Assembly (NCBI GenBank): GCA_027068075.1
Contig: JAMOUJ010000004.1
Coordinates: 1 to 50,019 of the forward strand
Length of the DNA: 50,019 bases
DNA from: Candidatus Aminicenantota bacterium
GTDB taxonomy: Bacteria; Acidobacteriota; Aminicenantia; S016-38
Direction: 5' to 3'
In this document: positions 8,756 to 17,139 of the stretch, piece after piece
How positions within the stretch are numbered: position 1 is the stretch's first letter
How the letters are laid out: the number at the start of each line of letters is the position of its first letter
Made by a program: the position numbers and the translations under genes
Notes under the pieces: generated by a model
Databases searched by the model: none
What the model saw: only the letters and a program-made list of their open reading frames with translations
What the model was told of the DNA's origin: nothing

Positions 8756-9590
8756 TTCCTCCTCCGATTTTCACAAAAATTAAGGGAATTTTCTTCCCAT
8801 CCACTTCGTCCCAGGGGAACTTATAGGGTTCGGCGGTAGGCTTTAAGGGAAGTCCCCCTTTTTCAAAGAGTTTCGCCCTTACGAAATCAAAGTTTCTGAC
8901 GCCATTCCTTATCTCGTAAAATGTAGGGACCCTGTGATAGGTGGCATAGATGTTTTCAAAGAAATCATCATAATCCTCAGGAGGATTCCAGATGCAAGAA
9001 GATTTCTCCGGTATCCAGGCAAAATAAGGCAGGGCACCAACGGGAGCCTTTTCCCCAATTTCCCTTATCTGAAGTTCCTCAATTATTACCAGGTCCTCTG
9101 CCCTTCCAAGGTGGAGAGGATAAAGCCATCCTGAGGGCTTCTGAAAAGCCTCTTTTATCTTCTTGAGAAATTCCTCTTCTTGGTGTCCGAGATAAATCAG
9201 CAGTTCCACATTTTCAAGAACATCCACCCTGACAGGGGTCTGACCTCCGGGGTGTTCTGGAACCCCATCCAAGAAGCGGTTGGCGGCTGAGCTGAAGCGC
9301 TTGGCCTCTGGACCGAAGCGATTTTCATGAGCGCTTTTAGAAAGATTTCTGAACCACACATATTCCCTGGTAAGGCTTTCGTATCTTCCGTAAATGGCCA
9401 TGCGAAGTTTTTTGAGATTCTCAAAATCCTCGCCTTTCTGCTCCCTTATACCCAATATGTTGCAGAGCATACCTATAACTGTAGAGAAGGGAGGGATGGG
9501 ATATGTGTGCCTTCTTGAAAAGGTAAAGGGCACCCTGTAGTGGGTAGAGGGCTGGCGAAGTTTGATGTGAAGAAGTTGAAGATTACTCAT
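8739..9590 (-). CDS. cas5: Cascade subunit Cas5 (Cas5t type)
   Basis: A 283-residue RAMP protein that caps the 5' handle of the crRNA in Cascade. The N-terminal block HTYPIPPFSTVIGMLCNILG is the conserved Cas5 signature (PPxSTxxG) followed by the glycine-containing loop. Length is slightly above the family norm. It starts 4 bases after the cas7 stop with no clear Shine-Dalgarno, so it probably depends on re-initiation by ribosomes finishing cas7. The Cas5t assignment rests on its company of Cst1- and Cst2-like proteins. Confidence 0.93.
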   Translation of the reverse strand: MSNLQLLHIKLRQPSTHYRVPFTFSRRHTYPIPPFSTVIGMLCNILGIREQKGEDFENLKKLRMAIYGRYESLTREYVWFRNLSKSAHENRFGPEAKRFSSAANRFLDGVPEHPGGQTPVRVDVLENVELLIYLGHQEEEFLKKIKEAFQKPSGWLYPLHLGRAEDLVIIEELQIREIGEKAPVGALPYFAWIPEKSSCIWNPPEDYDDFFENIYATYHRVPTFYEIRNGVRNFDFVRAKLFEKGGLPLKPTAEPYKFPWDEVDGKKIPLIFVKIGGGNGSMG

Positions 9591-9594
9591 TTTG

Positions 9595-11430
9595 CTATAA
9601 GTTTTTAATTTCTTCTTCTATTTTCTCAAGCGTTTCATCCTGAGGGCTTTTTTCAAGTTTAGCTTTTATTTTTTCTTTTATTTCTGTTTGGTTCAGATTT
9701 TTTGCTTCTTCAAGCGGGAGTGTAAAGATCTCTTCAAATTTGAGTTTTTTATTTTTATACCGAAGTCTAACCCTTCCTCCCTTCAATAGTTGCACCTCTG
9801 CTACCGTTTTTATTGCTACCGTTTTTATCGGCTCTTTCTCTACAACCTCCTCTCCCTCGGGTGCTTCCTCTTCTTCCTCCGTTTCTACTTTCACTGAGGC
9901 TTCCTTTTTTTCTTCATCCATCGGTTCTTTTTGTTCTACAAACTCCTCTCCCCTGGGCATTTCCCCATCTTTTTCTTCCTTCGGTTTTACCTCCTCTGAG
10001 GGCTCTTTTTTTTCTTCCTTATCCGTCTTATCCGAACATAATTTTCCAAGGAGCTTTGTAATAAATGTTTCCCTGTACCCTTCATATCCATCCCCTATTA
10101 TGTTCTCATCATTTTCTTCCTTTCCCTCCTTCCCATCTTTCCTTTCCCCTCCAATTCCCCCCGTTATATTCTCATCAAATACACTTTCCACATAAATCTT
10201 CTCCACCCAAGGATTCTTGGCCGCTTTTCTGAATACATCTTTGTCGATCTCAAATGTATCTCTTCCTATATTCTTTACCACTACATAATTGTGAAGGACT
10301 GGTATGGGAACTTTCACTATGGCGGCGGCGAAGAACAGAGGGGTAATGCCGTAATTCTCCGTGGAGGAATGATAGATAAGCCCTCCCCTGAGGGCTTCAA
10401 GGACATCCTGAATCCGGCAAATCCTTTTTTCTTTATTCAATACCAGTTTAATTTTTTTGCTTTCCAAAGAACTGGCATCTTGATCTATCCATTCTAATGG
10501 AATTTTTACTTCTATAGTCGTCGTTAAAAACCAGACATCTTTCCCATTATCTTTACCTGTTTTAACAGCAGTGTCTGGTAAGTCTAAGACAACCCCATCG
10601 TCTTCCGATTTCCTCCTTATAGGCAAAGAATATTCTTTTTGGCCGACTTTAAGCACCAGCTTCCCTTTCTTTATCTTATCTTCAATTTTCTTCATATAAA
10701 AGTGAATCTCGCTGTTTTCCCTCTTAAATTTAACCTTTGTACTTCTTCCTACTTTTCCTTCGTATTCTTTGCCATCCTTTATCTCTTCACATTCTCCCTC
10801 GGGAGTGATTTTTACTTGTTCTCCGGGAATTTTTATAATCACCTCCTTTACTTCTTTTTTTTCAATCTCTTCCTTGTTAGCTATTTCATATTTATAAAAT
10901 TCGTCTATAACCCCAATTCTCTCCAGGTCCAATGTGAAGGAAACCTTGAAAAACCCCAGAAATTCCTCTTTGTTGTAAAGGTCCGGCTCCGCATTATATC
11001 CTTGCTCTCTTCCTCTTCTTACCTGGTCATGATTAGAATAAAAAGCCATATCCCCTTCCCAGGGTTCCAGACCTTCCGCCTTTGTAATTCCTAAAGGAGC
11101 TTTTCTCGTTATAGAATTCTGCCCGGAAATAGTAACCATATATCCAAAGAGGTCAAGTTCGGCCTTAGTAATGGCATTTCCTTTTCTCAGGTCAAATTGA
11201 ATAACATCGTTTTGGGCTAATCTAACCTCTGCGGGAGCCCATCTATCTCTATTTTTCTTCCATAGCGTATACCACAAATAATGTCTCATAGCCGGACGAG
11301 AGATATAAGGATAGACCTTTCCATCGCCCCTTTTCAGTTTTTTAATCGTGAGGATATTTCCCCCTGCCTTCTCATCTCTGTTCAGGGCAGAGGCTTTGAA
11401 AATCATAGTTATAGTTACGGCGTTTTTCAT
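9595..11430 (-). CDS. cas7: Cascade backbone subunit Cas7 (Cst2/DevR family), greatly enlarged
   Basis: A 611-residue relative of Cst2/DevR Cas7, the subunit that polymerises along the crRNA spacer; family members are usually 300-350 residues. The core is split. Residues 1-180 carry the N-terminal RAMP part (MIFKASALNRDEKAGGN, SRPAMRHYLW). Residues 336-425 carry the C-terminal part (IQDVLEALRGG, HSSTENYGITPLFF, PVLHNYVVV). Between them sit about 150 extra residues (183-335), rich in Lys/Glu and predicted beta strands. After residue 425 come a Gly/Lys-rich linker, an acidic low-complexity stretch (about 464-535, with a partial internal duplication of a PxGEExVE-x-EP block) and a final helical domain (545-611). 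It has AAGGAGG before the ATG. No frame interruption is seen, so the extra parts appear to be translated. Confidence 0.92.
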   Translation of the reverse strand: MKNAVTITMIFKASALNRDEKAGGNILTIKKLKRGDGKVYPYISRPAMRHYLWYTLWKKNRDRWAPAEVRLAQNDVIQFDLRKGNAITKAELDLFGYMVTISGQNSITRKAPLGITKAEGLEPWEGDMAFYSNHDQVRRGREQGYNAEPDLYNKEEFLGFFKVSFTLDLERIGVIDEFYKYEIANKEEIEKKEVKEVIIKIPGEQVKITPEGECEEIKDGKEYEGKVGRSTKVKFKRENSEIHFYMKKIEDKIKKGKLVLKVGQKEYSLPIRRKSEDDGVVLDLPDTAVKTGKDNGKDVWFLTTTIEVKIPLEWIDQDASSLESKKIKLVLNKEKRICRIQDVLEALRGGLIYHSSTENYGITPLFFAAAIVKVPIPVLHNYVVVKNIGRDTFEIDKDVFRKAAKNPWVEKIYVESVFDENITGGIGGERKDGKEGKEENDENIIGDGYEGYRETFITKLLGKLCSDKTDKEEKKEPSEEVKPKEEKDGEMPRGEEFVEQKEPMDEEKKEASVKVETEEEEEAPEGEEVVEKEPIKTVAIKTVAEVQLLKGGRVRLRYKNKKLKFEEIFTLPLEEAKNLNQTEIKEKIKAKLEKSPQDETLEKIEEEIKNL

Positions 11431-11441
11431 TGTTCACCTCC

Positions 11442-12905
11442 TTATTTTTTCTCCTCTCCCAGCACTCCGCTGAGAAAGGCGTATATATGTGATTTTTGAA
11501 GTTCCTGGTCCTGTTCTCTCAGAATGTTAACCAGGTCCGATGGTATAGGAGTGCGGCTTGCAATAAAGACTCTGGCTATTGCCTGGTAGGCGTCATTTAT
11601 CCTTCCCAAGCGAGTAAGTTCCAGAATACGGAAGGACAGATTTTTAAAGTTATCTTTTAACTCCCTGGAATTGACCCCAGCATAATAAACTGCCCGGACT
11701 TTTTCGTCCTTCGTTTTTTCTTCTCCCATTTTATCCTCCTTCTTTGTTAATTGCTTTATCCTGGCAAAAAGCAGGGGGAGTTTCTGGAACATTTCCCCTG
11801 CCCTATTTTTGTTGCCACCGTATTTGTAAACGCAATGATTGTCGGAAATACTATCAGCGAGATGAGCCTTAGCGGCGCAGTATGTGGCAACGAGAAGTTC
11901 GGAATACTTCCCCCTCATTACCAGTTCTAAGATAGGCCAGAGGTGGAGGGAAGTTATGAGGCTTGCGGCTACGGGGTCCATGAGGACACTTACCACATCG
12001 GGAGGAAGGTCAAAGTGGTCTATGATGTTACCTTTTTTCCTTATAACCTCTATATTAGCCATGGTCCAGGCGCCCAAGGTCTGATTTATCCTCATTGCCC
12101 ACTGCATAAGGGAAAGGCCGAAAAGTTTTCTCGTATCCTTAGCCTCCCCCTTTTCATACATCTCCCTTACAAACTTATTCAAATACCACATAAGGCGAAA
12201 ATCCGGAGCATTGATGAAGATTTCGTCCCCGTCTGAGGTTCTGGTGAAGGCTAAAGGATAGTGAAGGATCATGTAGGTGCAGGTAAGACAAATGGGCATG
12301 GAAGCATTAAGATTCCAGAAAGAATTAGGAAATTCTCCCGAAGAAGAACCCAACCCCTTTATGTGTTGAGATGAAAAGGTGTAAAATTTATCAAAATTTT
12401 CCCTCTTTTTAAAATTTCTACCACAAATTGAACATGTATGTATTTCTCCGCCTACTTGTTTTTCTCTATAGATTGCAAAATATAACAAATCATTTATCTT
12501 TTTTATTTCGTCTTCCTTCTTATCAGAGGACATCTTTCTTTTCCCAAACAAGCTTGGATTAAAAAGATTTCGGAAAAACTTATTGAATACAGAACCCCAA
12601 TATTTTTTTACAGGATTTTCTTCTCCTTCCTCATCTTTATTTTTTCCCCCGATAGCAGAAAAATACCACTCCCAAATTTGGTAGATCTCTGCCTTTAAGC
12701 CATCTTCAATGACGATTGTTTTCTTTTTAAATGCTTCCTCCGGGAGAGAAAAGCAATTATTTTCAAAAAATTTTTTGAGTTTATCTTCAAAATTCTTCTT
12801 CTCATCCTCAAATCCCTCCTCCAGCACCCTCAAAAACCCAATCACCCCAGCGTTGTAGAGCCAGTTGGACGGATAAAGTTCTAATTCTCTTTCTTCTCCA
12901 GGCAT
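11442..12905 (-). CDS. cas8: Cascade large subunit Cas8 (Cst1, CXXC-CXXC type)
   Basis: A 487-residue protein of the Cst1/Cas8a1-like CXXC-CXXC family, the subunit that recognises the PAM and recruits Cas3. The paired zinc-ribbon cysteines are Cys158-x2-Cys161 (TCSICGRNF) and Cys206-x2-Cys209 (ICLTCTYM). The N-terminus YPSNWLYNAGVIGFLRVLE is the conserved opening of the family. The long helical C-terminal half probably supplies the Cas11-like part. A strong AAAGGAGG precedes the ATG, which lies 25 bases inside the cas6 end. Together with Cst2-type Cas7 and Cas5t it defines the Tneap variety of type I-B. Confidence 0.92.
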   Translation of the reverse strand: MPGEERELELYPSNWLYNAGVIGFLRVLEEGFEDEKKNFEDKLKKFFENNCFSLPEEAFKKKTIVIEDGLKAEIYQIWEWYFSAIGGKNKDEEGEENPVKKYWGSVFNKFFRNLFNPSLFGKRKMSSDKKEDEIKKINDLLYFAIYREKQVGGEIHTCSICGRNFKKRENFDKFYTFSSQHIKGLGSSSGEFPNSFWNLNASMPICLTCTYMILHYPLAFTRTSDGDEIFINAPDFRLMWYLNKFVREMYEKGEAKDTRKLFGLSLMQWAMRINQTLGAWTMANIEVIRKKGNIIDHFDLPPDVVSVLMDPVAASLITSLHLWPILELVMRGKYSELLVATYCAAKAHLADSISDNHCVYKYGGNKNRAGEMFQKLPLLFARIKQLTKKEDKMGEEKTKDEKVRAVYYAGVNSRELKDNFKNLSFRILELTRLGRINDAYQAIARVFIASRTPIPSDLVNILREQDQELQKSHIYAFLSGVLGEEKK

Positions 12906-13792
12906 ACTTCCTCCTTTAACTGGGCCAATACATCCAGCATGCCGAAGCCCTGCCCCGTTCTCACCCCCATGCCGTATTGGTAGACAAATTGAAGAAGTTC
13001 CACGGGACCACAGAGGAGGAAAACACCTTTGAATCCGCGAAGGGCATGGACGCCGTAGTGCTTAATCCTGGTGGTCTTTATGGGCTTTTGCACAAAGGTT
13101 TTATCCAATTTTCCCCAGCGGGAAAGTATCTCCATTGCCAGGGGATTTTTTACTTCTTTAAACCTTAAATCTCCTTTAAGTTCCTTCCCTTTAGTCCGCC
13201 TGTAATCTTCAAAAAGCCTCTGGCGCAAAATCTCCTCCCACCCATCATCCCCTGGCACTACATAATAGCCTTCTTCTCCTTCCTCTTTCTTCAACGGCTC
13301 CTTTGGGGCCGTAATTATAACCGGCTGCTTGGTCTTAAAAAGCACTGCTCTGCTCTTTATAACTTCCTCCCTCGCTAAGGTAATTTCTCCCACCTTCAGG
13401 TGCAAGGGTTGAGCCTTGGTTATGCTGCTCAGGTTCAAGGAATAACCGTTGGAGCGGAGTCTTAAAACCCCGTTGTAAAAATGGGAGGCTATCAAGGGGT
13501 CGCCGGTGGAAAAGAGGAATTCGTAAGGAAGGGAGGTCAGGAGGTAGTCGCTTCCTTCAATGGTGCGGAAGGCTTTTCCCAGGTAAACGGAAAAGGTGAA
13601 GGGCTTTCTCGGAGGAAGGAGTCTTTTGCCGTCGGCTCCTCCAGGAATTCGGCTATTGTAGAGGCGCTCATAAACTTCCCTACCAGCGGCAGCGAATACA
13701 TCCTTGAGGAAGGAAATAAACCTCCGCCTGTAGTCCCGGTCTAACAAAACCTCCCCTTTCCCCTCCTCATCTAAAATCACCTTCAATCTCAT
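12881..13792 (-). CDS. cas6: CRISPR RNA endonuclease Cas6
   Basis: A 303-residue RAMP endoribonuclease that cuts the pre-crRNA within repeats. The C-terminal glycine-rich loop GMGVRTGQGFGMLDVL is the Cas6 hallmark, preceded by KHYGVHALRGFKGVFLL. The His commonly used for catalysis in the first 50 residues is not visible: no His occurs before about residue 100, so catalysis may rest on other residues such as Tyr37/Tyr41 or Lys/Arg. It is the first gene of the operon, with GGGGGGAG immediately before ATG and an extended -10 promoter about 15 bases upstream. Confidence 0.93.
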   Translation of the reverse strand: MRLKVILDEEGKGEVLLDRDYRRRFISFLKDVFAAAGREVYERLYNSRIPGGADGKRLLPPRKPFTFSVYLGKAFRTIEGSDYLLTSLPYEFLFSTGDPLIASHFYNGVLRLRSNGYSLNLSSITKAQPLHLKVGEITLAREEVIKSRAVLFKTKQPVIITAPKEPLKKEEGEEGYYVVPGDDGWEEILRQRLFEDYRRTKGKELKGDLRFKEVKNPLAMEILSRWGKLDKTFVQKPIKTTRIKHYGVHALRGFKGVFLLCGPVELLQFVYQYGMGVRTGQGFGMLDVLAQLKEEVCLEKKEN

Positions 13793-13806
13793 TCTCCCCC
13801 CTTTTT

Positions 13807-13815
13807 ATTATAGCA
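13807..13815 (-). promoter_or_regulatory. Promoter of the cas operon (extended -10)
   Basis: On the minus strand TGCTATAAT gives an extended -10 (TGn) with a perfect TATAAT at 13812-13807. The -35 position (13835-13830, GAGAAA) is poor, as is common with extended -10 promoters. The start point would be near 13800, only about 8 bases before the cas6 ATG, just enough for its ribosome site. Confidence 0.6.
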
Positions 13816-13859
13816 CAAATATCTACAGTTTTCTCTTTTTTTCTGATTTTTTAACAATT

Positions 13860-15482
13860 TCATCCTCCGAAGAGTTCTTTTTCTATTTGTTTTATGCGGG
13901 TGCGGTATTCTTCTTCGGCCTCCTGGATTTTGCGAAGGCGCTCCTGCTCGGCGTTTTTTATCTTATCCGCCAGGGCTTTTGCTTTTTTGGGGGGATATTT
14001 GGGGACGGGGAGGTCCTCCAGGTCTCTGGGCGAAAGGCTCAGAAACCTCAGGCTGCGGCGGCTTACTTCCAGGAGGCTCTTTCCCATTTCGGAGGAGAAG
14101 AAGAACCGCAGAAGGGCGGACGGGTATTTTTTAGGGGTGATGACTATGACGGAGTCGGTGGGGAGGATTTTTTCCTCGGTGGGCGGGATCTCTGCCACTT
14201 TGAGGACGGTCCCCCTGGCGGATATAACTATGTCCCCGGGCTTCAGGGGGCGGTATTCCTTCATGGATTCTTCGTCTATTTTTATTTTGGCCAGTTCCTC
14301 CGGGTTTATGATGCCTTCCTTTATGTCCCCCACGCTGAGGAGGCGGTGGGTGTAGGCTTCCCCTTCTTTGACTTCCTCGGTTCTTCTCAGGAAGTATCCC
14401 CTCCTTATCTTTGCCACTTCCCCCAGGGGAACTTTGGAGGTTTTTTGAAAGAATTTGAGAATTTTCTCCCTGTCCCCGGATAAGAGGAATTCAGGGCTCC
14501 AGGTGGTTATGGTTTCCAGTTCCCTCCGGGATACGATGTCCGTTTTTCTTCTGTCTATCACCTGGGCCTGATAGTCTTCGGCCTTTTCTTTGGTGAAGAC
14601 CAGGGCCACGATGTCCCGCAGGTTGGGCTCTGAACCGAAGAAAATCAGTTTTTCTACACGGTAGGAGGCCAGGGTCTTCTTGTCCTCCAGGTAGGCGGCG
14701 GAGGTGAAGAAGTTTCTGGGCAAAACCACGAAGAAGTGAACTCCCTGGGGAGCCTCCTCTATGGTCCTGAGAAATCTCTTTACGGGCAGTTCCATCCTGA
14801 GGCGTATTCTTCGGGAAATGGGGGCCATTAAAACAAGGTCCCCGGGGGAGAAGTTTTCCGTAGGGTTCACCCGCTCTTCGCTCACCGAAGCCCAGGGATG
14901 GTCCTTGGTCAGGTATTTGAGGAAGAGCACCACTCCCTTTTCTGCCCTTATCCCCGGATAGAGGCGAATCTCTTTGCCCTTGAGTTTCCTGAGCCAGAAG
15001 AGGAGGCATGGGATGAAGAGTTCGGCGTTGAGGATGTGAATTTTCTCGGCCTTCTCCACTTCTTCCAGGGCCTTGTGGCATACCTCCTGGGGAAGGTAAT
15101 AGGACCTGAAAACCTCTTCCTTGAAAAGGCGTTCCAGGAAGGAGGGGGTATCCTTAGCCACCGTGTATATGGAGAACAACTCCTGAAAGAGTTCGGCATC
15201 GCCGGGGAGACGCCTCATGAGGTATTCCTGGTTTTCTTTCTCAGCCTCCTTCATGTAGGAGTAGAGAATGTCCCTGACGGAGGGGTCTTCCACCTTTTCC
15301 AGGAGTTCGGGCTCGTTGGCCTCTATTAGTTTGCGGGTGGCGTCCATTCTTATGACTTCGCAGAAGATGTGCTCGTCCCTCTCCACGAATTCTTTAATTT
15401 TCTGGGTGAAATCCATAACCATCATTTCCTCCTCTTCAATAAAAACCGTCTTTCCATCCATTATACCAAAATACCAACCCAT
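13860..15482 (-). CDS. Degenerate HsdM-HsdS-like fusion protein, copy 1
   Basis: A 540-residue protein. The C-terminal half resembles one target-recognition domain of a type I specificity subunit. It has VPLGEVAKIRRGYFL, then LKPGDIVISARG, LRFLSLSPRDLEDLPVPKYP, and a terminal coiled coil (about 500-538). The N-terminal half aligns by eye with an N6-adenine methylase (HsdM): a YYLPQEV block, then a late PRNFFTS...YRVEKLIFFGS...VALVFTKEKAEDY block like the region after NPPY. However, the motif I position reads RLYPGIRAEKG and the catalytic NPP(Y/F) position reads DLVLMAPIS, so methylation looks impossible. It has an N-terminal extension of about 25 residues not in the other copies, with AGGAGG before ATG. 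It probably binds DNA or a partner; function unknown. Confidence 0.75.
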   Translation of the reverse strand: MGWYFGIMDGKTVFIEEEEMMVMDFTQKIKEFVERDEHIFCEVIRMDATRKLIEANEPELLEKVEDPSVRDILYSYMKEAEKENQEYLMRRLPGDAELFQELFSIYTVAKDTPSFLERLFKEEVFRSYYLPQEVCHKALEEVEKAEKIHILNAELFIPCLLFWLRKLKGKEIRLYPGIRAEKGVVLFLKYLTKDHPWASVSEERVNPTENFSPGDLVLMAPISRRIRLRMELPVKRFLRTIEEAPQGVHFFVVLPRNFFTSAAYLEDKKTLASYRVEKLIFFGSEPNLRDIVALVFTKEKAEDYQAQVIDRRKTDIVSRRELETITTWSPEFLLSGDREKILKFFQKTSKVPLGEVAKIRRGYFLRRTEEVKEGEAYTHRLLSVGDIKEGIINPEELAKIKIDEESMKEYRPLKPGDIVISARGTVLKVAEIPPTEEKILPTDSVIVITPKKYPSALLRFFFSSEMGKSLLEVSRRSLRFLSLSPRDLEDLPVPKYPPKKAKALADKIKNAEQERLRKIQEAEEEYRTRIKQIEKELFGG

Positions 15483-15515
15483 TTGTAACCTCCTTTATTT
15501 TTTAAAAAATTTGTT

Positions 15516-17105
15516 TTACTCGCCGGCGCCCCTGAGGATAATTTCCCTTTCCAGTCGTTTTCTCTGGGAGCGGTATTTCTCTTCGGCCTCCTGGATTTTG
15601 CGGAGGCGCTCTTCTTCGGCCTTCTGCAGGTTTTCGGCTAAGGCCTTTACCGTCCCGGGGGAAAGTTTCGGCACGGAAAGTTTCATCAGGCGCTTCTCGA
15701 GCGGTGTTGAGGAAGGAAAGTGAATGTGAAGCGATATCATAAGAGCGCGGCCTATCTCCGAGGAAAGGAAAAGACGAAGAAGGGAGGAGGGGTATTTTCT
15801 GGGTCTGATTACCATTACATATTTACCAGGCAGGATTTTTTCCCTGGTGGGGGGAATTTCCTTGACCGGCAAATAATAACTGGAGGTATTTACGACTAAA
15901 TCCCCGGGCTTTAGGGAAGGGCATTTACTCGCTATTTTTTCGTTAAGTTGTACTTTGGGAAGTTTCTCAATGTCTACCCATTTAGATTTACCCGTTATTT
16001 CTTCCTTTACTAAAAGCCTGTGGGTGTAGTCTTCAGCCTCGTCCTCCAGTTCTTTTAACTCAGGCAAGAAGCACCCCTCCATTATGCTTGCCACTTCCCC
16101 CAGGGGAATTTTAGGGGTCTTCTGGAAGAACTCCAGAATTTCTTCCCTCTCATCCGCCAAAAGGAGTTCGGGATTCCAGAGGGTTATGATTTCAAGTTCG
16201 CTTCGGGAGACCTCCTTCCTCTGTCGGGAAAGTATGACCTCTGCCCGGTAGTCCCCGGCCTTTTCTTTGGTTAAAACCAGGGCGCCCAGGTTGCTCAAAC
16301 TGAGGTCTTTTCCGAAGAAGATGAGTTTTTCTATGCGGTAGGTGGTAAGTCTCCTTTTCAAGTCAGCGAGTTTAGCGGAGGTGAAGAAGTTTCTGGGAAA
16401 CACGATAAAGAACCGCACGCCATCCGGGGATTTTAGAACGGGAAGGAAATCCTTCCTCCGGGGAAGTTCCCACCCCGGGTATGCCTTCGTGAAAATGGAG
16501 GTCATAATGACGAGGTCTCCCGGGGAGAATTCCTCCTCATCGGGAATCGTCACCTTTGGGTTGCCCTTGCTGAGATAGCGGAAAAAAGCGTATACGCCTT
16601 TCTCCATCAGGGGGCCCGGGTAAAGCCGTATCCTTTTCTCCTTGAGTTTTCGCAGTTGTTCGGGGAAGCAGGAAAGAAAAACCTCTGGGTAGAAAACATG
16701 GAGTGTCTCATGCTCCTCCGCTATTTCAAAGGCCTTCTGGCAAACCTCCCTGGGGAGATAGTAGGACTTAAAAAAGAGAATCTCAAACAACGCATTGAGG
16801 AAGGCTACGGTATCTTCCGCATCCATGTAAACGGAAAACATTTTTTGAAAGAAGTCTGCATCCCCGGGAAGGGGTCTTATAAGATAGGTTTCGTTTTCCT
16901 TTTCCGCCTTTTTCATGTAGGCGTAAAGGGCTTCTTTCGCTGAGGGGTCGTTCACCTTCTTTAAAAGTTCTGGCTCCTCCCTTTCTATAAGTTTTCGGGT
17001 GGCGTCCATTCTTATAACTTCGCAGAAGATGTGCTCGTCCCTCTCCACGAAGGGAGAAAGCATCCTCCAAAAGGCGTAAAGTTTTTCCAAAAACTCGTTC
17101 CTCAT
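15516..17105 (-). CDS. Degenerate HsdM-HsdS-like fusion protein, copy 2
   Basis: A 529-residue paralogue of the genes on both sides, starting at an ATG with AAAGGAGG. The N-terminal block FVERDEHIFCEVIRMDATRKLI is shared almost exactly with copy 1, while the block DPSAKEALYAYMKKAEKEN is shared with copy 3. The methylase motif positions read RLYPGPLMEKG and DLVIMTSIF, so both SAM-binding and catalytic signatures are absent. The HsdS-like part starts at IPLGEVASIMEGCFL. The stretch expected to contact bases (about 375-440) differs most from the other two. The C-terminal coiled coil (AEEERLRKIQEAEEKYRSQR) is kept. It lies in one operon with its siblings, with gaps of 33-34 bases. Confidence 0.75.
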   Translation of the reverse strand: MRNEFLEKLYAFWRMLSPFVERDEHIFCEVIRMDATRKLIEREEPELLKKVNDPSAKEALYAYMKKAEKENETYLIRPLPGDADFFQKMFSVYMDAEDTVAFLNALFEILFFKSYYLPREVCQKAFEIAEEHETLHVFYPEVFLSCFPEQLRKLKEKRIRLYPGPLMEKGVYAFFRYLSKGNPKVTIPDEEEFSPGDLVIMTSIFTKAYPGWELPRRKDFLPVLKSPDGVRFFIVFPRNFFTSAKLADLKRRLTTYRIEKLIFFGKDLSLSNLGALVLTKEKAGDYRAEVILSRQRKEVSRSELEIITLWNPELLLADEREEILEFFQKTPKIPLGEVASIMEGCFLPELKELEDEAEDYTHRLLVKEEITGKSKWVDIEKLPKVQLNEKIASKCPSLKPGDLVVNTSSYYLPVKEIPPTREKILPGKYVMVIRPRKYPSSLLRLFLSSEIGRALMISLHIHFPSSTPLEKRLMKLSVPKLSPGTVKALAENLQKAEEERLRKIQEAEEKYRSQRKRLEREIILRGAGE

Positions 17106-17139
17106 TACTTCCTCCTTTTAAGATTTTTATTCAGGCGGC

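Noticed and set aside
9595-11430. Enlarged Cas7 as a fusion of two genes by frameshift or assembly error
   Set aside because: One continuous frame with a single ribosome site; the core halves flank the insert in correct order and the inserted parts show biased, translated-looking composition.
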